DNA of 64,000 nt from Shewanella donghaensis. Its GTDB lineage: Bacteria; Pseudomonadota; Gammaproteobacteria; Enterobacterales; Shewanellaceae. The notes under the pieces were generated by a model. That model did no database searches, was not told the DNA's origin, and saw only the letters and a program-made list of their open reading frames with translations. Location: assembly GCF_007567505.1 (NCBI RefSeq), contig NZ_CP041783.1, positions 4,092,001 through 4,156,000 on the forward strand, written 5' to 3'. Below, piece by piece: positions 44,962 through 51,768 of the stretch (within the stretch, counting starts at the first letter, position 1; every line of letters begins with the position of its first letter). Both the position numbers and the translations under genes were made by a program.

Positions 44962-45140
44962 GTTCCCCAAGATACCGACCGTGGCGCAGCCCTTGAACCG
45001 TAGGTTCAAGACGGGTAAATGTTCATATCCTAAGGCTTCTCGATACGAGCCGAGCATGCACAATGTCAATGAAAGCATTCACCCTGGGTTTGTAAGTATC
45101 GGCACAGGGACTTAACCAGCAAGCGAATATCCCAGGGAAC
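44962..45140 (-). ncRNA. ssrS: 6S RNA
   Basis: A regulatory RNA of about 179 nt that binds sigma-70 RNA polymerase holoenzyme in stationary phase by mimicking an open promoter. The closing stem is formed by the 5' GTTCCCTGGGATA and the 3' TATCTTGGGGAAC. The central part has the hallmark GCATGCTCGG, GAGAAGCC and GGTTCAAGGGC segments, as in E. coli ssrS. Location directly downstream of zapA on the same strand is conserved. A terminator follows at 44924–44948. The exact ends are estimated from the stem. Confidence 0.94.
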
Positions 45141-45224
45141 AAAACAGGGTTGAATCAGGTACCTTTAGTGGGAAAACACACCGTAGTACATAACTCTAAA
45201 ATTGTTAATCTTTCTTAATCTTTC

Positions 45225-45533
45225 TTAGTCGGTCTTAGCTGTTCGTTCAATCAGCGAGTTTTCTAACGTTGATTGTAATAACGAAATACGCTCATCCATT
45301 TGCGCCATATACTGCTTATTCTTCTGCTGCTCTTCATGCAACTCGTAACCAATATTTAGCGCGGCCATAATGGCTAATTCTTCGCGACTTAAATTGTTGG
45401 TACGTGTTTTAAGCGTAGAAAGCTGCTGCTCGACGCCTTTGGCAATCAAGCGCAAAGCATCCTCTTGTCCTCTTGGACAATTAATCGAGTAGGTGCGCCC
45501 TAAAAGGGAGATATCAATGGCACTATTACTCAT
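45225..45533 (-). CDS. zapA: Cell division protein ZapA
   Basis: A 102-residue Z-ring-associated protein that promotes FtsZ bundling. The N-terminal part (IDISLLGRTYSINCPRGQED) and the C-terminal coiled coil (ISYELHEEQ-type segment and ERISLLQSTLENSLIE) match the family. ATG 45533 gives the same start as E. coli ZapA; the frame is open to TTG 45560 without support. It is upstream of 6S RNA on the minus strand and divergent from ygfB, an arrangement shared with E. coli. Confidence 0.95.
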   Translation of the reverse strand: MSNSAIDISLLGRTYSINCPRGQEDALRLIAKGVEQQLSTLKTRTNNLSREELAIMAALNIGYELHEEQQKNKQYMAQMDERISLLQSTLENSLIERTAKTD

Positions 45534-46098
45534 GCTTCGCTGAAGATCCTTATTTGTCAAAAAATAAAAATTGTAGCAGGTTAACGACTTACCTAGCTAT
45601 AACGCGTTAGCATTAACGCTTTTATCACACAGGATAACGGTTTTAAGTCTATTTGCGGACTATATAGCGCTACTATTAAAAGTGCAAGGTAACTCGATGC
45701 CTTTAGGGCTTATTTGCTTGTTGTCTGAGCATAATTAATCACTAAGTTACGATTCAACTTACGCGCAGTACATCAACTAACCTGATACCAATCCCGCTTA
45801 TCTTCATTTTCAGCAAAAGGTGACGCACTTAAGAGTACTCGCTTTGGCACAAATCGCTTAGTTGATTGCGTTATATTCGAGACCAATAATATTAGCTTGG
45901 GTTATTAAAGCAGGCTAAGTGATTGAATAATGACTGATGGTTAACCGTTCTAGTAACTGAATAAACGCGTAACTGAGATTCACAGGACAGATCTTTAACT
46001 TATTTGGGTTTATACTTACCAAATTACACCGAAGAGTTTGGTAGCAGATATTAACTCTGCTAGCATTGCATCTGATCGAATATAAACGGAAAAATATC
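45534..46098. other. Long zapA–ygfB intergenic region without a recognised gene
   Basis: About 565 bp that must contain divergent promoters for zapA and ygfB. No coding frame with a ribosome-binding site and no strong hairpin was found. Longer than usual for this locus; the part around 45780–45900 may belong to a dispersed Shewanella element but this could not be checked. Confidence 0.4.
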
Positions 46099-46671
46099 AT
46101 GGCAACCCCTCCTTCTTTATGTATTGAAAATCTTAAAAAAGCATTAGATTCAGCTGAAATTGGTCAGCATCCCGTTGAGGTGCATGGCGCATTAGTCGGC
46201 TTGATTTGTGGTGGGGTAGAGCAAGCAAAGTTCGCTTGGCAAAAGCCATTACTTGAGTTAATGAATGACGGACAAGTTGTTAGCAGTGATCTGCAGCAAT
46301 TAATCAATGAGTTATTCCAAGACACCGCCACCCGTTTAGGTGATGCTGAATATGGATTTACGCCGTTATTACCCGAAGAAGAAGAGCCGCTTAGCACACG
46401 CCTAGAGTGTTTAGCATTATGGGTGCAAAGCTACCTAACCGCTATTGCACTTATTCAGCCAAAACTAAATGGTGCTTCAACTGACGTACGTGAAATTATT
46501 CAAGATTTAGGTGCTATTGCCCAAGTTGAGTTTGATGTAAGCGATGACGATGAATCTGAAGCCGCCTTTATTGAGCTGCACGAGTTTGTCAGAATGGCCG
46601 CGATATTATGTTATTCAGAATTTGGCCCAGAAATGCCAATAGATGAAGAAGCCGCAGCGCCATTACACTAG
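46099..46671 (+). CDS. UPF0149 family protein YgfB
   Basis: A 190-residue member of the YgfB/YecA family. EVHGALVGLICGGVEQAKFA, followed by FTPLLPEEEEPLSTRLECLALW and the acidic DDDESEAAFIELHEFVRMAAI, match the family. Its molecular role is not established, although it has been linked to regulation of cell-wall recycling in pseudomonads. ATG 46099 has GGA nine bases upstream. It precedes ubiH on the same strand; in E. coli pepP sits between ygfB and ubiH, but no pepP is found here. Confidence 0.93.
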   Translation: MATPPSLCIENLKKALDSAEIGQHPVEVHGALVGLICGGVEQAKFAWQKPLLELMNDGQVVSSDLQQLINELFQDTATRLGDAEYGFTPLLPEEEEPLSTRLECLALWVQSYLTAIALIQPKLNGASTDVREIIQDLGAIAQVEFDVSDDDESEAAFIELHEFVRMAAILCYSEFGPEMPIDEEAAAPLH

Positions 46672-46809
46672 TTCAACATAGATAACAGATTATCGCTTAT
46701 TACCATGGGCTATCTTGCCTATGGTAATAACGCCGTTGCTTCACTTTATAGTGAAAGTCGATTCGCAATGATCGTTAATCATATCGAAAAAGCTAATACC
46801 AGTATCAAA

Positions 46810-46881
46810 ACCAAGAGCAACAGCAAAACTAGCATCAAGACTAACACTAAGAGCAACAGCAAAACTTGCACCAAGACCAAC
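46810..46881. repeat. Two 36-bp tandem repeats between ygfB and ubiH
   Basis: Near-identical 36-bp units (starting ACCAAGAGCAACAGC and ACTAAGAGCAACAGC) run head to tail at 46810–46845 and 46846–46881. They lie in a 70-codon plus-strand frame (46705–46917) rich in Lys, Ser, Thr and Asn that overlaps the ubiH start by 8 bp; whether it is translated is unknown. Confidence 0.75.
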
Positions 46882-46909
46882 AGCAACCATAACAAAAAGA
46901 ACAGGCTTT

Positions 46910-48259
46910 ATGACTGAGTTAAACGCGAATACTAATGCTGCCCAACCTTCGACTGCCAAAGCAACGACTGCCACAGCAACGACTGCCAAATCAGCATTGC
47001 CACAACAGGTCGATATCACCATTGTTGGCGGCGCTATGGCTGGTGCCAGTTTAGCGCTGGGTTTAGCCAAATTATCAGAAAAATTATCCGCTAAACATGC
47101 AGGTCTTTTAAATCGTCCTATTTCTATCGCCCTAATTGAAGCGGTAAAACCCGATGATAATCATCCGGGATTTGATTCTCGCTCCATTGCCATTGCTCAC
47201 GGTTCGGTGTTTGAGTTAACTCAGTTGGGTATTTGGCCAAGCATTGAAAGCCTTGGAACTGACATTGAAAATATTCATATCTCAGATCGCGGCCACTTTG
47301 GCATGACCGAACTCAATGCTGAGCAATTTGGTTTACCGTCAATGGGACAAGTGGTTGAGCTGGCTAAAGTCGGTAAAGTCTTGTTTGAACAAGTTCAACA
47401 AGCAGATATTAAGCTATATTGCCCAGCAAGCCTTGCCAAGCTAGACACAGATGGTCACACATTAACCCTCGATAATGGTCAGCAAATTCGCACTCAATTA
47501 TTAGTTGCTGCAGACGGTGCAAATTCCAAAGTACGCCAGGCATTAAAACAAGATGTCACCCAAGTTGAATTTGAACAAGTGGCGCTGGTGGCCAATGTAC
47601 AAACCGACAAGCCCCATGATAGTTGGGCCTATGAGCGCTTTACCGATACTGGGCCATTAGCCTTATTACCTATGGCGACCATCAATGGCAAAACTCGACT
47701 GTCATTAGTATGGGCGTTAGATGCTGAGCGAGCCCAGCAACTGAAACACACCGATAAAGCCGATTTTTTAGCTAAGCTGCAACAGGCTTTTGGCAATCGC
47801 GCCGGGCGCTTTACAGATGTTGGTGAACGCGTCAGTTACCCGTTAACCTTATCGTATATGCCAAGACCTATTTACCATCGCACTGTGTTTATTGGCAATG
47901 CCGCGCAAACATTACATCCAATAGCAGGCCAAGGTTTCAATTTGGGTTTACGTGATGTGGTTGGATTAATAGATGCTGTTGAAACAAGCATTAAAGCAAG
48001 CAATAAAGCCAGCACTGAAGCGAATAAAAGTGCTAGTTCTTTCGACTTTGGCCATAACGATATCATTCATGCTTACCTAGCAAAGCGCGAACAAGATAGA
48101 CAAACCACCATTAACAATGTTGAATTTTTAGTGCGCGGCTTCTCAAATCAATACTGGCCATTAGTGGCAGGGCGCAGTTTAGCGTTAAGATTATTATCTT
48201 GGTGTCCGCCATTAAAAGCGCCTATTGCCCATAAGGCTATGGGCTGGAAAAGCGCTTAA
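46910..48259 (+). CDS. ubiH: 2-Octaprenyl-6-methoxyphenol hydroxylase UbiH
   Basis: A 449-residue FAD monooxygenase of ubiquinone synthesis. The FAD motif IVGGAMAGASLALGLA starts near residue 38, and the second motif is GNAAQTLHPIAGQGFNLGLRD. A low-complexity Ala/Thr/Lys tail of about 34 residues precedes the FAD domain and is encoded partly by three 15-bp tandem repeats; E. coli UbiH lacks such a tail. Another low-complexity insert (SIKASNKASTEANKSAS) sits near residue 365. Membrane-associated, part of the Ubi complex in E. coli. It is followed by ubiI, as in E. coli. Confidence 0.93.
   Translation: MTELNANTNAAQPSTAKATTATATTAKSALPQQVDITIVGGAMAGASLALGLAKLSEKLSAKHAGLLNRPISIALIEAVKPDDNHPGFDSRSIAIAHGSVFELTQLGIWPSIESLGTDIENIHISDRGHFGMTELNAEQFGLPSMGQVVELAKVGKVLFEQVQQADIKLYCPASLAKLDTDGHTLTLDNGQQIRTQLLVAADGANSKVRQALKQDVTQVEFEQVALVANVQTDKPHDSWAYERFTDTGPLALLPMATINGKTRLSLVWALDAERAQQLKHTDKADFLAKLQQAFGNRAGRFTDVGERVSYPLTLSYMPRPIYHRTVFIGNAAQTLHPIAGQGFNLGLRDVVGLIDAVETSIKASNKASTEANKSASSFDFGHNDIIHAYLAKREQDRQTTINNVEFLVRGFSNQYWPLVAGRSLALRLLSWCPPLKAPIAHKAMGWKSA
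46951..46995. repeat. Three 15-bp tandem repeats inside ubiH
   Basis: GACTGCCAAAGCAAC, GACTGCCACAGCAAC and GACTGCCAAATCAGC follow head to tail in the 5' end of ubiH and encode an Ala/Thr/Lys-rich stretch. In-frame repeat number could vary between strains. Confidence 0.8.
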
Positions 48260-48280
48260 GTTTAAGGCTTAAGTTTAAGG
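48255..48280. repeat. 13-bp tandem duplication at the ubiH stop
   Basis: CTTAAGTTTAAGG is present twice head to tail, with the ubiH stop codon in the first copy; a third partial copy follows. Similar in kind to the 20-bp duplication at 36882. Confidence 0.85.
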
Positions 48281-48402
48281 CTTGAGTAAGACAGCAAAGC
48301 AGCAAAGAAGGAAGACTGAAAGACGATAAACCAGTTTCTTTACCGTGAAATAAAAACGCATTCAACAAACCCATTGATAACCCAATAGAATGAAGGATTA
48401 AC

Positions 48403-49614
48403 ATGTTTCAAACTCAAACCTATGATGTAGCCATTGTTGGCGGTGGTATGGTTGGCTTGGCAACAGCAATCGGTTTAGCCGAAGCAAATCTTAAGGTCGT
48501 GGTTATCGATGCAGGCCAAACTGAAGCGGTATCAGGTGAGCCTCGCTTGCGGGTTAGCGCCATTAATAAAGCCAGTGAGCGCCTCCTGACTAATTTAGGT
48601 GCTTGGCAATATATTGATACCGAACGTGCTACGCCTTATTCAAAAATGGCCGTGTGGGACAAAGACGGCTTAGGCAAAATTGCCTTTGACGCCGCCAGTA
48701 TCAGTGAGCCATCTTTGGGCGCAATTATCGAAAACCAATCAATCAGTTTTGCCTTGGCCAAACGCACCGCAGAATTATCCAATATTACTCACCTTGAAGG
48801 TCAGCGCTTAGATCGCATCGCCTTTGGTGAACGAGAGTCGTGGTTAACCCTAGATAACGGCGACAACTTAAGCGCCGCCCTCGTGGTTGCAGCTGATGGC
48901 GCCAATTCTTGGGTACGCACACAATGCCAAATTCCATTAACCTTTTGGGATTATGGTCATCATGCCATTGTTGCCACTATTCGTACCAGCGAGCCACATG
49001 ATGCTACCGCCCGCCAAGTGTTTTTAGCTGACGGCCCATTAGCCTTATTGCCATTATATGAAGACAACTTAAGCTCAATTGTGTGGTCAGTATCGCCAGA
49101 GCAAGCAGAAGAGTTATTAGCCTTATCAAGCGAAGAGTTTTCAAAAGCCTTAACCGCCGCTTCTGACGGTCGCGTCGGTATTTGTGAACTGGTCAGCGAG
49201 CGACAATCTCATCCGCTACGTATGCGATATGCCCGTCATTTTGCTCGCCACCGTTTGCTATTGGCTGGTGATGCAGCCCATACCATTCATCCATTAGCAG
49301 GTCAGGGCGTAAACCTAGGCTTTTTAGATGCCGCTAGCATCATTGAAACCATTAGCGAATTACATGATGCAGGTAAAGATATTGGTGATTATGCTAACTT
49401 ACGTGCACTTGAGCGCTGGCGAAAAGCCGATGCCATTGAAATGATCAGCGCAATGGAAGGTTTTAAAAGACTATTTTCTGGGAACAACCCCATCAAAAAA
49501 GCCTTTAGAGATCTGGGCTTAAACCTGGTTGATAATGTCGCTGGACTAAAAACAGTGTTCATCAAACAGGCTATAGGCAATAAAGTGAAACTTCCTAAAC
49601 TCTGTCGCGACTAA
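48403..49614 (+). CDS. ubiI: 2-Octaprenylphenol hydroxylase UbiI
   Basis: A 403-residue FAD monooxygenase that performs C5 hydroxylation in ubiquinone synthesis. It follows E. coli UbiI (VisC) closely: YDVAIVGGGMVGLATAIGLA, LRVSAINKASERLLTNLGAW, ADGANSWVRTQCQIPLTFWD, GDAAHTIHPLAGQGVNLGFLDA and GFKRLFSGNNPIKKAFRDLGL. It is located 143 bp after ubiH. The following gene is gcvT, 229 bp away, as in E. coli order. No terminator between ubiI and gcvT was seen. Confidence 0.93.
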   Translation: MFQTQTYDVAIVGGGMVGLATAIGLAEANLKVVVIDAGQTEAVSGEPRLRVSAINKASERLLTNLGAWQYIDTERATPYSKMAVWDKDGLGKIAFDAASISEPSLGAIIENQSISFALAKRTAELSNITHLEGQRLDRIAFGERESWLTLDNGDNLSAALVVAADGANSWVRTQCQIPLTFWDYGHHAIVATIRTSEPHDATARQVFLADGPLALLPLYEDNLSSIVWSVSPEQAEELLALSSEEFSKALTAASDGRVGICELVSERQSHPLRMRYARHFARHRLLLAGDAAHTIHPLAGQGVNLGFLDAASIIETISELHDAGKDIGDYANLRALERWRKADAIEMISAMEGFKRLFSGNNPIKKAFRDLGLNLVDNVAGLKTVFIKQAIGNKVKLPKLCRD

Positions 49615-49843
49615 AATTCAAACGCACTTCGGCCTAAAACTTGTTATATATCAGGGGATGGGCGGAAGTGGATGAAATTCTTGTAAAAAAACTACATTCC
49701 TCGCATTAGTTAAACTAATGTTAAAATCTCGGATTAGAAAATTTCCTACTATACAAAATTGACTCTATGGGTATAATTTTGGCGCATTTATAAAATGCCT
49801 TCATTAGTTTTACCTGCTGAAGGCTCATAAAAAAGAGATAATA

Positions 49844-50938
49844 ATGGCTAATAAAACTGTACTCTTTAACAAGCACTTAGAATCAAAAGGCAAGATGGTA
49901 GATTTCCACGGTTGGGATATGCCTCTAAACTACGGTTCACAAATCGAAGAACATAACGCCGTGCGTCAAAACGCAGGTATGTTCGATGTATCACACATGA
50001 CCGTTGTCGATGTGACCGGTACCGATGCTTGTGCATTCCTACGTAAATTATTAGCAAATGATATTGCTAAGCTAAAAGTTGCTGGTAAGGCGCTTTATAG
50101 CGGCATGCTAGATGACAATGCTGGCGTCATTGACGACCTTATCACTTATTATCTAACTGATACCCATTACCGAGTGGTTGTTAACTCAGCAACACGGGTA
50201 AAAGATTTAGCATGGATGGATAAACAATCTGCAGGCTTTGAGGTGACGATCACCGAACGTCCTGAACTTGCCATGATTGCCGTTCAAGGCCCTAACGCTA
50301 AAGCCAAAGCTGCGACCGTATTCAGCGCTGAGCAAAACGTAGCCGTTGAAGGCATGAAGCCATTCTTTGGTGTTCAAGCTGGTTCACTGTTTATTGCCAC
50401 TACCGGTTACACCGGTGAAGTCGGCTACGAAATTATCGTACCTGAAGCAGAGGCAGAAGCTTTATGGCAAGCACTACTAGAAGCAGGCGTACAGCCTTGT
50501 GGACTTGGTGCTCGTGACACCCTGCGTTTAGAAGCGGGCATGAACCTTTATGGTTTAGACATGGACGAAACCGTCAACCCGCTAGCCGCAAACATGGGTT
50601 GGACCATCGCATGGGAACCAACAGACCGTGACTTTAATGGCCGCGCAGCATTAACCGCCATAAAAGCCGCTGGACCTGACAAATTAGTCGGCCTAGTGAT
50701 GGAACAAAAAGGCGTACTTCGTCACGGCATGCCAGTATTCTTTACTGATGCAGACGGTGTAGAGCACGAAGGTTCAATCACTAGCGGTACATTCTCGCCA
50801 ACCTTAGGTTACTCAATTGCGATGGCAAGAGTACCAAAAGGCATCGCAGATACGGCAGAAGTTGAAATGCGTAAAAAGCGTGTAGCTGTTAAAGTAATAG
50901 CACCGAGCTTTGTACGTAACGGCAAACAAGCATTTTAA
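49844..50938 (+). CDS. gcvT: Glycine cleavage system T protein (aminomethyltransferase)
   Basis: A 364-residue enzyme that transfers the aminomethyl carbon from the H protein to tetrahydrofolate, releasing ammonia. Typical segments are HLESKGKMVDFHGWDMPLNY, NAGMFDVSHM, FLRKLLANDIAKL, GYTGEVGYEIIVP and GARDTLRLEAGMNLYGLDMD. ATG 49844 is preceded by AAAAGAGAT. It heads gcvT-gcvH-gcvP. No glycine riboswitch was recognised in the 229 bp upstream. The product methylene-THF can feed the folate pool handled by fthC. Confidence 0.97.
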   Translation: MANKTVLFNKHLESKGKMVDFHGWDMPLNYGSQIEEHNAVRQNAGMFDVSHMTVVDVTGTDACAFLRKLLANDIAKLKVAGKALYSGMLDDNAGVIDDLITYYLTDTHYRVVVNSATRVKDLAWMDKQSAGFEVTITERPELAMIAVQGPNAKAKAATVFSAEQNVAVEGMKPFFGVQAGSLFIATTGYTGEVGYEIIVPEAEAEALWQALLEAGVQPCGLGARDTLRLEAGMNLYGLDMDETVNPLAANMGWTIAWEPTDRDFNGRAALTAIKAAGPDKLVGLVMEQKGVLRHGMPVFFTDADGVEHEGSITSGTFSPTLGYSIAMARVPKGIADTAEVEMRKKRVAVKVIAPSFVRNGKQAF

Positions 50939-51204
50939 TGTTAGTGCTAAATGCGGGTTAAATAGGTTAACTTTGTTGTCGCCTGTACTCATTGGCTTGA
51001 TATTGACATAAAAACTATCAACTCCGTGCAGGCTCCTAAAATTAAACCGATTTCACAGCGCATTTTACGACTAACCTATTTTGGTATATTGATTTTTTAG
51101 GTAAAATCACCAATGAATAAAGTAGTAGTGATTAAGTCTTTATACCAAATACTCGAATAACACTAACGATTACGCGTTAATTTATAGATATAGGAATTAC
51201 GACA

Positions 51205-51594
51205 ATGAGCAACATTCCAGCTGAACTTAAATATGCTTCATCTCATGAGTGGATCCGTAAAGAAGAAGACGGAACTTACACTGTCGGTATCACTGAGCAT
51301 GCACAAGAGCTATTAGGTGATATGGTATTCGTAGAATTACCAGAAGTTGGCGATACCGTCACTGCTGGTGAAGATTGCGCAGTCGCTGAATCAGTAAAAG
51401 CGGCTTCTGACATCTACGCACCGATTTCAGGTGACGTGATTGCCGTAAACGAAGCATTAGAAGATTCACCAGAGCTTGTAAACAGCGATGCATTTGGTGA
51501 AGGTTGGTTCTTCCGCGTTCAGCCATCAGATGAAGCTGAAACCGCTAACTTGCTCGACGCAGCAGGTTACCAAGAAGTGATTGACGAAGAATAA
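51205..51594 (+). CDS. gcvH: Glycine cleavage system H protein
   Basis: A 129-residue lipoyl carrier protein that shuttles intermediates between GcvP, GcvT and the lipoamide dehydrogenase. The lipoylated Lys is residue 65 in CAVAESVKAASDIYAP. The N-terminal SSHEWIRKEEDGTYTVGIT is also typical. It lies 266 bp after gcvT, an unusually large gap for this operon, and is followed by a strong terminator before gcvP. This implies partial readthrough or a separate gcvP promoter. Confidence 0.97.
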   Translation: MSNIPAELKYASSHEWIRKEEDGTYTVGITEHAQELLGDMVFVELPEVGDTVTAGEDCAVAESVKAASDIYAPISGDVIAVNEALEDSPELVNSDAFGEGWFFRVQPSDEAETANLLDAAGYQEVIDEE

Positions 51595-51605
51595 ACGTCA
51601 ACGCT

Positions 51606-51633
51606 AAAAGAAGCTCCCTTGGGAGCTTCTTTT
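51606..51633 (+). terminator. Rho-independent terminator between gcvH and gcvP
   Basis: AAAAGAAGCTCCC pairs perfectly with GGGAGCTTCTTTT around 2 nt. Its position within the gcv cluster suggests lower or independent expression of gcvP. Confidence 0.92.
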
Positions 51634-51768
51634 GTTTAGCCTATAAAAAGTTTTAATGAAAAACGATCCACTTGTTACTCATTAAAGTATTGCACCACAA
51701 CATTTTTTCCTAGACCAGCTATTCAGCCCTACAGCAAAAATACTGGCAGATTTGGAACACGATTTCTC

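Noticed and set aside
45780..45900. Dispersed repeat element upstream of ygfB
   Set aside because: The text feels familiar from Shewanella intergenic DNA, but no inverted repeat or second copy is in the window. A genome self-BLAST would decide.
46705..46917. 70-codon plus-strand frame between ygfB and ubiH as a gene
   Set aside because: It is dominated by 36-bp repeats of Lys/Ser/Thr/Asn codons and has no clear ribosome-binding site; the repeats explain it. It overlaps the ubiH start, so a leader-peptide role cannot be excluded.
49615..49843. Glycine riboswitch upstream of gcvT
   Set aside because: I looked for the conserved tandem aptamer elements and found none in the 229 bp; only a TATAAT-like -10 box without a good -35 box.
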